Below are positions 11,761 through 25,000 of a stretch of 64,000 bases of DNA, in pieces. The DNA is from Alentia gelatinosa. Taxonomy: Eukaryota > Annelida > Polychaeta > Phyllodocida > Polynoidae. The position numbers were made by a program, and so were the translations under genes. Position 1 is the stretch's first letter, and every line of letters starts with the position of its first letter. Where the stretch lies: positions 24,741,716-24,805,715 of the forward strand of contig OX465587.1 of assembly GCA_950022655.1 (NCBI GenBank). Reading direction: 5' to 3'. The notes beneath the pieces were generated by a model. That model worked only from the letters and a program-made list of their open reading frames with translations. It had not been told where the DNA came from and searched no databases.

Positions 11761-14731
11761 CTCTACAAAAAAACAACAAAAAAAACGAACAAACAAACAA
11801 AAAAACACTCTACGTGTGTGTTTTCTTAAATTCTGAGAAGTCGCACACGGCCCAGCCTGCTCTCGCTACTGCTCCAACAGGAGACGACAATAGACCATTA
11901 TTTGTTGACATGCAACTCCCCACGAAGGTGTACGTTACCTGGTGCGTCACGAAAGAGGCTGGCCCTGTGCTCTCCAAGCATATCTGCTTGCCTTACGTTG
12001 ATACATGAACTTCCATGGAAGACTCTGCTTGGACAGTCCCCACATACCCACATGGTCCTCCGTTGCGGAGGGCCAGTGAGGCAAGGTGGGTTACTGCTCG
12101 GACTGCCTCCACTCCACCTTCTCCAGATGTGCTCTCCTTGCGTATCACCAAGTCTTACTTTGTAGAGGAATGTTTGATATAAGACAGTAACGTTATCATG
12201 AGTCACAAAGTTCGAGACAATCGATAAAGTATTTTTTTAACATTTTATTTTTCCTGGGGGTAATACCGTAGGAAGCTTTCGCTTCCTATCTTCCCGGATC
12301 TCCAGCGAAATACAGGCTTGTTTTCATTGGCCGATTATTCGGTACAGATCTGCAATCGGGAAGCACTGGCCGATTATTTTGGATTACTTCCGCAAGATCA
12401 GAGGCAATAGGCACTGCAGTGAAATGGACAATGATTAGTTTTATGAGTATTTCTCCACCAACTATTTGAATCAAACGACTTTGATTTTATCAGTGTTCTT
12501 CGGGGGATAAAGCAGGATCAATGCTTTAAGATTTAAGGAGTATCGTTTCAAAGGGCAGGCGTATAAGCAGTCAGTTTTATATCGAGGCATTGCAGCCTGA
12601 AACAATCTTGATACTTTTGTTCAAAAAGCTGGCACTAAAGAGATCTTTGGTAAATTGATGGTTAAGTAATTATAATTTAGTCTCAGGTGACTTGCAGAAA
12701 TTGTGTTGTATTGTAGAACTCTCATACTCATTTCTCTATATCACCACATCGATGTAGACTGTTGTAATTGTACTCCTATTTCCCCACGGAAGAACTGTCT
12801 TGTAACAGAATGCGAAATAAACATTATTGTAAAAAAATGCATAGGTAATCACCAGGTAGCCACATGGAAACATACCACAGGAGTCCTGGCTGCTTCCACA
12901 TTGACCTACTTCTTCCCATCCATGCACTATATCTTTCTCCATATTAAAACCACTTCTCGATATCATTGCTGAATGATACACGTTAAACTCTGTAATTACG
13001 ACCAGACCGGATACCCGAGCCTGTTAAGCCCTAGGAAAAGGCCACGGAACACACGATAGAGAGTATTAGGAACAGTCTACCGCTCTCAAAAACGTTGCCA
13101 GAGTAGTGTACCAGAGATAAATAGTTCCCCGTACGTTGGATTCTTGCTCTCTATACTTTTTCCTTTATATATAGCCTTTTTTATATATAGAGCTCCTGAC
13201 ACATTACAACAAGCATTCTAACTGGCTAGTTCCCCCTGCCGCTAAAAGTGAGCAGGCGGGGAGTGCCGCCTGTGTGGAGTGGTGACCGCTAGTTTTGGAC
13301 TGTATCGTCGGTATTTGGGGGCAGACTCTGGAAACTTGCTAAATTTCGAAAATGCCAATTCTCAGCCATCAGTTATCTGGTAATTCCAGTTTGAAATGTC
13401 CGCCAACTGGTTGGTGACAACAAATCGCTGTCAAATTGTAAAATGATGAAAAAATATTGGTTCCGACATCATCATGTGCAATCTGTATAATAGGATTATA
13501 TACAATATCCAGACATGATTTGAACGTGCCAACTTGAAGAAAATCTGTTATTTCGACTATTTGTTGATATTGCACTTAGGACTAAACTGAGGCGATCATA
13601 TAATCATTTGATCTGAAATTGCCAGAAAAGTCTGATTTCCTCAAGATAATTTTTAGAGAAGCATCATACACTTCCTCACACATTAGATAGTATGGCAAAT
13701 GAATGTTCGAACAGTCCCATAGGCTTAGCAGATGCTTCTACAAGATGGCCGCTCCCATGCCTAAAGCCGGGTTCATAGCGCCACCTACTTCCAGGCTGAC
13801 TTGATGACCGGACATCACGATAGTGGCAATGTGGTTATCACAAGCAATAAACTTCGATGGAGTATTAAACTGGTACACTTCAATAACAAAAGATGGGGAT
13901 CGACTGTCAGTATGTGCAACGAGTAGGCGTATAGAGATGGTATGTGTAACCCATTCAAAAATAAAGTCAGGGTTATAACAATTCATTTCCATCTGGTTCA
14001 ATCTGACTGTATAATTTTACCTGTCTTCAGTTTCGCTGTATGTCTACACTCATCTTGTGTTTATTGTTTCTGATACCTCCAGTGCGCATCCACGAGCTAG
14101 TCAGAAATTGTCCACCCGTCGGGCTAATTCCGTCGAGCCCCCCTAGGGAATGACCAGGGAACTAGCATAGCATTCTAAAACACTACAACAGAGAAGTTTT
14201 CAACATTCCGACACAGCGACGATGCAGCAATTTAGTTTCGTACTCTGAGGTTCAATGAAACTGAATTCTTACAAGGCCATGGATGATGTGGGATTTTTGA
14301 TGAGATTTTGTAGCCATGCCGGCATGAGCCAACGTCAACAGTGGGCTGCATAGGCTCGGGAACCGAGCATCATAGATTAACTCTGACAGTGATGAGTACC
14401 ATCCGGGGAAGATATGTCCCAAGGCAGAAGTGGATAATGACCAAATAAAAGAAAAACCACTGTCATTGACATTTGACAGCCTCCTCGGATTGATAAGAAT
14501 ACTGTGTTCTTCAATGAAAACGGAAATTGAATTAGCTCCTTTAATTCTTGATGAACATTTTTGTTATCAAAGACTAGACCAAGTCTAGGTCGATGGGAAG
14601 TGAATCTTACCCAGTGACGTAACCTTCCTTCACTGCCATTGCCACACATCGGAATCGTGCTGTCGGCTTCCCGTATACAACGCCTCCTACTGCTGTCTGC
14701 GAATATCTATTGATTTCCCATGACCCTTTAG

Positions 14732-14994
14732 GCAACCCTCTCATAAGATCTCACACTCTCTAAGTGGTATTCTGTACAAGGTTCTCACTACGCTCTATGG
14801 GAGAAGAATTCTTAATGATTTAGGCTTAGAGCCTTGAGAATCCACTGGCCTGCCTCCCGTGCTATACACGTACGCCAGATTCCTATAATGATGCCCCCTA
14901 GCGGGAATACTGTGTACCTGGCGCCCTAGTGGCTTTATTTTGGCAGGAATACAGAATACCACTTAGAGAATGTGAGATCTTATGAGAGGGGTGC
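14732..14994. mobile_element. MITE with about 45-bp terminal inverted repeats
   Basis: The left end GCAACCCTCTCATAAGATCT continues to GTGGTATTCTGTA. The right end is its reverse complement, ending AGATCTTATGAGAGGGGTGC, with about two mismatches over 45 bp. Flanks CTTTAG (left) and TTTTAG (right) suggest a short target duplication. The 263-bp length and lack of coding capacity fit a miniature inverted-repeat transposable element. Confidence 0.75.
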
Positions 14995-17900
14995 TTTTAG
15001 AATAGGCAAAAGTATCATCAAGAAAATGGAAATTAATTATTTTCATGGGGGTTGATTCATTTACGTACTGTGTTAGAATGCCTTTGATTCGGGAAAGCAT
15101 GTGGGGCAATGCCAAACTACAGAATTTGTGATGGCCTTAATGATGCCGTCATCATGTTAGTCTATATAGCTGAGCATCAGCATATGATGAGAGATACATG
15201 ACCATTTCTTTATTAGAGCGTGCTTGCACGCACTATATACATCATCTAGAGACCTACAGCTTAGAGTGGTCACATATATATACTTTCAGCATGCTGCCAG
15301 AAAACTATCCCTTCACTATCTGCATGCTATACACTGTGATAGTGTGAAAGGAGCAGGGTGCCAGTGTCTCAGGGACTTAGAGGCATGCTCAGCTGACCAT
15401 GATCAATCACTAGAGACCGAAATACAATATACCTCATTGACATATTGGTGCTTGACCTTGATATTGTTTGGATCCTAGACTGAGGTGATTGCAGAAATAA
15501 CAGGTTGACTGGGTTCCATTAGCTTACAGAAAACTATCCATAGGCTGAATGTAACTCAAACCTTTTAATTGTTATTCATGTAGAATTGCACGCTCATTCA
15601 TCTATGATGAACATTCTATGTGCTCCTAGTTGGAATATAAAGGTACATCCCCAAAAGTTTAACGTGAACGTTTCAGCTTCTTTATTACCATTTTCTTGAA
15701 ACTGACCTGCCGTATAGGACTGTATACAGTGAACTCAATCCGAATCTCAACACGTGTTTTCCATTTGCCAATGTGTCTCTTCCCTCCGGAAATTCTTCAC
15801 GCTAATTTACATATGACACTGATCGATATTGACAGGGAGGGGGCCACCACTGAGAGGAATGTTTTTGTTTTACAGAGCAAGTGGTTTCCCTGTTTTTTTG
15901 TGCTGCGCATTAAATTGGATTTTGTTGCCTTTTCTTCTTTATTCAGCACTGAATACAGTCTGAAAAAACATACAAAGTACTGATTACTAAGATAATTAGA
16001 ACAAATGATCAGTACAAGTAGCATGTGATCCTATATCTCTCCCATGTGTATGATTAACACTCATGATTGATCAAGCAATAACACTGCGCTGTATTTGATA
16101 CTTAGGTAAGTATTAGCTAAGGTATGTCGCTTAGTAACACCAACACAAATATGTGATATGTATAGGTAAAATTTGTTTCTCCTGTGTGCGTTTCGTGATC
16201 TGACGGGATCTGTGAACGCTATCAGTCGCTCAAGCTGTTGCCACGTACTCTCGACAAATATGTGATCAGACTACATTAGAACTCATTACAATACCGTTGA
16301 AGAGACCAGAGTGTTCATCCAATCCGTGTTCATAAATGGGATCCTTTTCTGTTTACTTTTTTTTATTCAGCAATTAATACAGTCTAATATTAATACTAAG
16401 ATTATTAGAATACGTAATCCTACGTGAATGAAGACTAACAGGTTGCAGGTGGGATAAAGTCCAACAGTTCTTGTTCATTACTGTGAATCAGAAAAATGGG
16501 TTAGGATACATGTATCATTCATCTAACTAGATATTTTCATATATGTCCCCCTCACTATTCACAATTGTCAATTTATCTTCGAACGAAGGATCTTGTTCAT
16601 GTTTTAGTATGCCTTGAAATGTAGTGTGTTTCACGCTAATCAATGTCCGGGGGGTGCTATTATTTACGTTGGCACTATTCCCACACCCGACTTAAAAGTT
16701 TAATAAGTTTCATGTTTATTGACATCGGGAACTTTTAGAAAAGTTTTCCCCAACTGCAATATTGCCAGAGCCTCTGGCTGATCAGCTGGTTGTCAATTAG
16801 TTTCCACTCTGTTACAAGATATGACTTCCTTTCCAATACTGTCCTCTTGTTTTATGTTTTCCTTTAATAATTTTACATCTCTAGTCATCAAGGGACAATT
16901 TCCGACAGCAAATCGATAACAAAAGGCCTGTGCTAAAGCCGAAATCACACGGATAGAAGCTAGAGAGGTGCATCCTGCCATACGATTTTTGTACCAGGGG
17001 AAACATTGGCTGAGGCAGGGGATAATCTGTGAAGTTTACCGGTCACATATACTTTAATGTCTACGTGATTCGTCTCTAAACATTTGTTCTAACTCACCCA
17101 GGGTACTACTTTCTCGTCACCCTGGGAGACAGGGAAATCAACACTGAAACCCACTTAACCTTATATAAGTTTACCTCGGTCTGTTTACGTATTATGTGCA
17201 TATGTACCTAGTGTTCAAATCTGATGTCTCATTGCGGTATTTTCTTATATAATTTGCTGGATGGGGGAAGCCACTCCAACAAGCTATGTAGGACACCAAT
17301 CTATCCGATGTTTCCTCTTTTCAGTCCCACACTACTCTCTTCTGATTGGTCACTCAATGTATTTTTTTTGGAAACCTAAAATATACTTGCCTTCTTGTAA
17401 CTTATGCCTCATAGGAAAAACTTTATTTCTCTGAAATAGGCCTGGCTGATTCTGCCGGTTGTGATCATAATGTAGTCCCATATAATAATCACCTTTTTTT
17501 ATAAAGTTTCTTTATTGTGTCTTATAAGATAAAATCATGAATAGTAGATTATACATCTAGGTCATCCTGACTTACCAAATTGGCGAAGGCCTCGGCCTAT
17601 TCATAAGACTGGAGATAGAATCGTTCAGATGGTTGTTATAGTCATTGTCTCTCCATGTGTAACAAAGTCAATCACAATTATTCTTTGCAAATATTTAACT
17701 CGATTTATATAGAAAAGGGGAGCATATGGACGGAAAATAGAGTGTCAAGGTTAGAGTAACCTTGTTAGCCTTAGTCGGTGATTTGAGCATCACCAGCGAT
17801 TCCGTATTTGAAACCCTACTTTTGGATATCGGCAGAGTATTGACTAGAGCATTGACACTAGAATACAAAGGCAAGGTACAGATAGGCTGTCCATTATAGA

Positions 17901-18334
17901 ATAGCTGCCAGCCCTTCACATATAAGATCTCCAGAAGGATTACCTATATAAATCCTGCTTCATGAGGTCGACAGGCAATACACCTCCCATACGCTCAAGC
18001 GGAAAACCCTGAATGGCTGTTGCCAATGCAAGGTTTATGATTCCTCTACCATTACATTATTCATATTTATCATTACACATAAAATAACATAAATCCTTCA
18101 TAACTACAGACACATCACTTATGACTTAAAATTTATTCCCATGAGGTCATATGTTACTCGAATATTCGAAAACGACCATATCATCAAATCAATCCCGACA
18201 AGTTCATGCATATGATTTCTCCTTTATGATCTTGCAGATCATGAGAATATATCTACTATATAAACACATAGTATTTAACTAGATTATTGTCCCCAGTTGG
18301 TTCTTGATTACAAGGTTCGAGCGCGAGAACATTA

Positions 18335-18395
18335 TTTAGACTGCACCCCGAGCAGTGGGTAGCATGTCATAGATGTTCTACCACAGGTACCATTT
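18335..18395 (+). repeat. Dispersed repeat, family C
   Basis: AACATTATTTAGACTGCACC, then GTGGGTAGCATGTCATAGATG; a diverged copy of the block at 11,210 and 47,570. Confidence 0.5.
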
Positions 18396-18844
18396 ACCTG
18401 TGAGAAACATTTCTTTAGAGTTTCTATTGCCTTCGATTCGTTACCAATCGCTTTTCCGAGGAATATGGTGTACAGCAAACAACAATTTATGGATGATATT
18501 TATAATGCGTGATGTGTGTCCTTCAGCGGTCTCAAGATTGTAACAAGTTAATTTTATTTTTTGTATTTGAGTTTATTCATCAAATTCTGGAGTACACCCG
18601 TTCTTCCATTCGACTTGGGCAGGTAGATAGCTCTCTGTACAGTAATACCTTTATGGCGTCCTTTTGACAAAGCATAATGAACAGCAGTTATTACTAATAA
18701 CAGTTAACGTATATACAAAAGGAAAGAAAAAATCCCTACCCCTTATTTCCATTTTTTTTAGGGCTCGCTTAAATGCGGCTAAGGTTTCAAGGTTCTGTAC
18801 TTCAGCATCCAATAAATAACAGAATCCCCTTGTTTTCTCTGTAG

Positions 18845-19035
18845 TTACCAAGAATATGAAGACCTGGGTGTCAACGTGTGGGGCCTGGTCGGCGTCATCT
18901 GCTTCTACCTGGCCATCCTCGTCATTGGCCTCGTCGTCTCCTGGAAGAAGAAAACCCTCAAAGGCGATGACTCGGAGGACATCATGTTGGCGGGCCGCGA
19001 CCTGGGACTGCTCGTCGGTGTTTTCACCATGACCG
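18845..19035 (+). CDS. SLC5A7: Choline transporter exon a (TM1 and TM2)
   Basis: The acceptor TTTTCTCTGTAG precedes 18,845 and the donor is G|GTGAG. It encodes [10 protein letters not shown], then [20 protein letters not shown] (first visible membrane helix) and [15 protein letters not shown]. In-frame stops lie upstream (TAA at 18,813) with no ATG after them, so translation must start in an earlier exon. Confidence 0.9.
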
Positions 19036-22000
19036 GTGAGCTCTTCTTCAACTACCACCATGGAAAACGTATTTTTAGTGTAAAGGTCTTGTCGAGGGCA
19101 CATTTGGTTGTGTACCGTCTGTAAAACAAAATTTTAATTCCAAAGAAACGTATTTTGATTCTTGTATTCACTCTGCATTGAATGGGGGCATTTGTTTCAG
19201 TAGCAGCTGTGGTAATATTATGCGGCGGGTACTAGTGCTAATTTATACCGCCAGGAGGCGGGAAGTCTCAGTCCAGTTGTAATAATTCTATACTTTTAGG
19301 ATGTGGTAGAAAATTCAATCATTAATCTCATTCATATTTTACCTCAAATCTTAACCTTGGTGTTGCAACTATATTCTATGAAAATTCCATTATTATACAT
19401 CCAATATTTCTTATCTTATTCCATTAAAAAGAAATCTTTCCATCAATCGCCCCAGCACAGTTGATGCCATATGGCATCACCCGCCGTGAATGGGTTAATC
19501 TTAATATATGTAGAGTCATCCATAAGGTGCGTACGCAAAGGGGAGTAAATAGATGGGACCAAAATCTTTGGACGTTTTGCTTACAGCCCTTCTGTAATAT
19601 TCCCTGGAGGAAAGAAGGATTGGATATGGGGTCAATTTATCTACTGGAATTTAGCTTACACATTTCATGGATGGAACCTATCTTCGACAAACAAAGCTCT
19701 CATCGAGGTGGGATGCCATGGGTCTTCTCATAGTTCACCGAGCTTGCAATGTCTACAGATTGTGTCTGCCATAGACCCTATTGAGGTATCCCAGAAATCA
19801 GTCTGTTTACAAGTTCTGGTGTTCGCTGGTTGCCGACATGGTATTTTGATAGACCCTTGAACCGTAACCCACAATTATCCAGTTTAACCGTTTTCAGAAA
19901 TCTTCAAATTGAAATTCTTATGCCATGCAGATATGGAAGTTTCAGCTATTTCTACTTATAAATCCGAAATTACATTTAGTTTCTCCAATCATAAATAAGG
20001 AAACTGTGGTTCATGCGGTCGTGGTATGCCCAGTCAGTCGCGAGCGGAACTTGTATTTACCCTGGGCGATAATGGGGAGTTTAGTAACCTCTGGAGGGCG
20101 TATAAGTTGTCATCAACAACCTCTTGTGTTTGATTCAGCGACCTGGGTCGGTGGAGGCTTCATCAATGGCACAGCTGAGTATGTTTTCACTCCGGACCGC
20201 GGGATGGTGTGGTGCCTGGCCCCCGTTGGCTACAGCATCTCTCTCTTCATGGGTATGTGACACTTATTTATCTATATGCGTTACAATGTAGGGTTTTCAG
20301 AATACAGGAGATGAATTGTGTATTTATTTTGAATGTTTACAAGAATTATTAACTGTTTTAGAGGCAATCGATGAACAGATCAAAGTCCAATACAATGAAA
20401 GCAATAAAGCTGTATACAAAATACCTTGTCATTACAACACAACCTGTTTTCCGCAGTCTCCTAGCAAATATTGTCTCTATTTAGTACCTGATCGTAAACC
20501 TTTCCTCATGTGCCCAGTCGCTGTCTGTATACTCGTAAATCCATTTGATGTAGACCTATGCATAAAATTTGCAATTCATCATGTTTCCCTAAGGTTCGTG
20601 AACTATTGATTCAGGGATTTAATGGGTAGATTTTTTTTAACGACGGGTTATTCAAGTTATATATGCCTGAGGGCAGGCAATGTGTGCCCACCGTGATGGT
20701 ATGCAGCTCTGGGTGCAGCTGGAGGGAGATGGAGGGGAGAGGGTGGTATGTGGAGTTGCCAAGGTTGTCGGGGTTGCGGGTAAGGGATTATTCCAGTGTG
20801 GCTGTGGTGGTGGGAGGGGGGGGGGGGGTGAAGAGTCTGCTCCCGGGGAAAGAGGCCAGTTGTCTAAAACAGAGGAAACCTGTATGGATGATAGGCTTTG
20901 AAAGGGGTGTATCTCTGTGTAATGATGTGTTCGGATCAATATGTGTGTCTGTCATGGTCCTTCCTTGTCATCTTGTGAATCGTAAGCTATGATTTTCCTT
21001 TTGCTATCCAACTGTACCTTTGCGCACATGATATTTGTTGTTCGTTGATAGGTATAGACTATGGGTGTATAACGGATATATAAGCGAAGTTCTAAAGACA
21101 TTCCGGGAAGCCGATACAATTCTTTTTATAGAATATACATAACATAATCTCTAATACGATATATATTATATCAGCCCCTCCCATATCCATTACCTATACA
21201 CTTGCTTCTGTACCTCTAAGATGCCGACTTTAGTACAGGCACCACCTCTTTGCCAGAGCTCACTCTACCAACGTGGCTGGTAGACCACACCCAACAACCA
21301 GGCTCTGCTGGCACCCGTCTGGTGCTTGGCCACCCCAACCCCCACATCCCCACCCCAACCCCCACATCCCCACCCCAACCCCCACATCCCCACCCCAACC
21401 CCTCACCCCCACTCGCACCTCACCTCAGGGCTCTGGCGGCATCGTTCTGTCAGAAAAGCCTCTCCCAGCACACGCAAACACACATAGCCCCCAATCATTG
21501 ACGTCTAGGAGATGCACAAACACTGCATCACCCAGACACAGGTGACCTCCTTGACTGAAGGAGGCGAGCAACGAGCAACAAGTCTGCGGCAATGTTCAGT
21601 CTCTAGTTGGTCCATGAATAGACTGGCTCCAGTCCCTGCATCCTATGGCTACCCTACTTGCTGAGATTGATCCATGGGCCGTAGTGAGTAGGAACCATGG
21701 GCTAGTCAGAGAAGGATACATACTATAATAATGACCTTTATTCTGATTGTGTTTAATCATTTAATGAACGCTCATAATCAAAGACTTGAGCAAGTCTAGT
21801 CTACGAATTACTTAGGATAAAGCCAGGTACCCCCAAAGCCGACGCAGACTTCCTGATGCACACCGACGTGCTTTACGATGCCAATTTTCTGCGTCGTAGA
21901 ACGCTGCGGAAGGAAAGCAATTCCCGCGTCCGTGTTTATTGCGGGGTGTCGGAAAGGTTTTAGAGCGAAAAAAAGGCATACAATAATTGACAGCAAGCGA

Positions 22001-25000
22001 ATTGCCATGATTACGCCCCAGTCACTATGGACGTCACAATAGAACGGATCGATGACTTTCATAACTTCTTTGAGAGTTAGGGGGTACATAGCTTTAATAT
22101 AGGCTATTAAAAATGTTCCCGATGCACACCGTCGCACTTTGAGTCATGGCCAAAATCGAACATGTCTACGATGCACATCGACGCGTTGTTTGCGCCAGCG
22201 TGTAAGCAGTGGGTAGCTGTAAGTGCGAATTTTATATATGAACAGTTTGATAAATCATTCTCTTAGAGAAATAGATACAAACATTATAGTTTCATTCTTG
22301 CATGAATATACGTGTTTCTGAAAAGGTGTATTGACCGTGTATTTATATTAAGTTTTCTTCTTTTCTAATTCTCATTGGTGAAGGATGGGGGTATTTTTAT
22401 TGACAAATCCACTTCCCCGCGATTTGCAAGGTGGCACCTTGCCCTCTCGGTCAGGCCACAGCAGAGTATTTCCAATTTCTGTGTTCTGTTGTGAAATACT
22501 TCAAGGCGATGGGGAACAGAACCCTATATCTATTTGTTCTAACATGCATGCATGTATTGTTTCAGAATTATAGGAAAATCTCATTCTTGTTTTTTCCCCG
22601 CCAGGTGGCATCTTCTTCGCTGGGCGCATGCGTCGTCAGGGATACGTCACCATGTTGGATCCGTTCGTTCAGCGTTACGGCAGAGTGATGGGCGGCATTC
22701 TCTACATCCCTCCACTCCTCGGCGAGACCTTCTGGAGCGCCGCCATTTTGTCGGCACTAGGTATGAACCTCAAACTTGCTGGAAATTTCTGAAAGGGATG
22801 GTGTGAACCAGTAGGCTGAAATGAGATGCTGTTGGAAGTATCTATTATTAAGTGGATTTATTTTTCAGTGTCCTCTTTTTCAGTTGCGTTCCAGCTAAAC
22901 CTGCTGGTTATTGACCCATCAGAGAGATGTATTGAGAGTGCAGTTTATTGATAGGGAAGAAGGCGTAACTATGTATTTGTTTGTGTTCATTGATTTTAGG
23001 GCTCTCTCGGGTACCGCAGTAGACAATAATCAATGATTTTGTAGACAGAAGGCCGTAGACCATGAGCAGTTTACAGTGCCGCCTGTCCACAAGACCACCG
23101 TTTGTAGTATTTATCATCCATCTTCTCAAGTAAATATAACCCAGGAATTGCCATATTGAATGGCACAAATGTAGGGACTAATTTTGTATTTTAGCACAAA
23201 GGGACTATTTTCAAATACACAATGGCTTTGAGGTCGTAAACATGGATTTGAATCCTTATACAATGGTTTTTGTATATGGTAGTTTTTAAACAATGGGTAG
23301 TGGTTTAATGGATCCCCATACATTGTCAATGGGGACTTCGTATACGATGGATAATAAATATGGGTACACAACGGAATATTCTTCGAGATCGTGTCTGATG
23401 CAGGAGATTTAGTAAACAATTTCTTGAATTATAGTTACCATGGTACTATATTTCCATGGCAGTTGACCATGGAAACTTGGAAGCCCCATCAATAGATTTG
23501 TAGACCTTGAAAACCTCATAAAAATGGTATCGCAGCATTTCTCATGTCACTTTCTGTCTGTGTTATGGCACATGAAATGTTTTGGTGGCCATATTTGGAA
23601 CCATCTTGGATTTCTCAAACCGCTAAAGGTTTACGGTTTTGCACTTGGCAGGAATTACCCCACATCAGTGAAAAAGTGTTGTATGGTATATTTTTTGCAA
23701 GGTGCCCCAAGCCATCCATCAGACTACAACAGGACAGGGTTCTTTTTGCCTCAGGTCCATCCTAGACTTTGTTTGAGCAATTGCCCAACGAGGTTCGTGG
23801 TCTGAGTGAGGATTCTATCAACAGAGGAATTCATTCTGTGCAGTGATCCTTAATAGACCCATATAAAAATCACCCTAGCCTTCGTCTAGTCATCATAGCG
23901 CCAGAAAGCATTCTTCTTGATACCACAGAAATGTTTACTCTTATGTTTCCAAGCATTGCTGAACATATCGGTTAAGGTATGGTCAATGCACCCTCGGCCC
24001 AGGCTTATAGGAAATATGCCCTTGCCAAACTTGCCGATCACAATGGCAGTCAATGAATAGTTCTTGGCACTAACGGGTGCACATCGCCAGGAATCCCTAG
24101 TGGGATAGTACACTGTATGAACTCCTGGCTAGCCGAACTTTCAGGTTGGTTTATTTTGTGCTGCCGCAGGGAATGACGCATCTTACTATTATTCTCTACC
24201 AGGATCCACACTATGCTGAATTCTGCACTAATGCCAAATATTTAAGATCGCTTTTGGCACTTCTAGATTAATTTGTACTTTTCCCCGATCCTTTATTTCG
24301 AAGTCGTTGTAAGTCTTAACAGTTTTCTTTTATTATTATATACCTGTGTCCGAATGTCTATTAAATACTTCCCGCTGCTAGGGGTGCAGTAATAATAATA
24401 GTCATGCCCGCTGTGACTGTGACTTTATAAGTCATTAAAATGGAGCATTTAATCATCTTAAGGTATATAATAATAAGCAAACATCCTGACTGTGGGCGAA
24501 ACTTTTATTGTTCTCGGTCATTTTTGGTTTTTCGTACGGCCTTCCGCCAAAAATGAAAATGAACAATAAAAGTTTCGCCTACAGTAAGGACGTTTCCTAA
24601 GATTACCAAACATTAACTGGGTAAACTTCGGAAGATTTTTATGACGTGCCATTTTGGCTTCCTAACCGTACCTGGTGTCCATTGTGTTTAGACCTTCTGG
24701 AGCCTGGATACGTAACCTGTGGGTCCAGTTGTATTCCATCTTATCCCTTAGCTTTCCAGCCCTTTTATTATTCGGGTGCTGGTAGATGAAGTCAAGGATC
24801 TTGACTGATACATTTGCAACCCTCTGATGGTCAGGGCGGTTGAAGTGGGTGGGGACGTCGCTGATTCTGCTTTTAATGTTTATCGAACGCAGATGTTCCG
24901 ATATATGTGATGTGATTTTACGTTTCGTTTGGCCAACACATGGTTTCTTGCATTGAATGCATTCAATGCAGTATATCTATTATTATTGGGAGATTTACTG

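Larger units (their letters stand above)
1..18844. other. Gene-poor, repeat-rich upstream region
   Basis: I found no convincing multi-exon gene here. The 5' start exon of the choline transporter must lie in this stretch or left of the window. It has to end in phase 2, donating two bases to the codon completed at 18,845; no ATG exon with such a donor stood out. The region holds two family-A elements, one family-B palindrome, a 263-bp MITE, an 80-bp direct duplication, mononucleotide runs (G at 82-98, C at 11,722-11,734) and one weak exon candidate at 7,883-8,101. The remaining open frames are short and have no recognised domain. Confidence 0.6.
19036..22604. other. Choline transporter introns 1 and 2 (exon b at 20,139-20,252 lies between)
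   Basis: Mostly AT-rich non-coding sequence. A G-rich stretch lies at about 20,810-20,830. Intron 2 contains the C-rich 20-bp tandem repeat (21,331-21,402) and a family-A element (21,619-21,798). A GATGCACA-C-GACG motif recurs at about 21,857, 22,121 and 22,170. The open frames here have no recognised domain. Confidence 0.6.

Noticed and set aside
11556..11808. Gly- and Cys-rich minus-strand frames
   Set aside because: They are translations of the C run and CA repeat.
18651..19103. 150-codon minus-strand frame overlapping choline transporter exon a
   Set aside because: Shadow of the real plus-strand exon, whose product is clearly a CHT-type carrier.
21216..21545. Pro/His/Thr-rich and Gly/Trp-rich frames
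   Set aside because: They are generated by the 20-bp tandem repeat.
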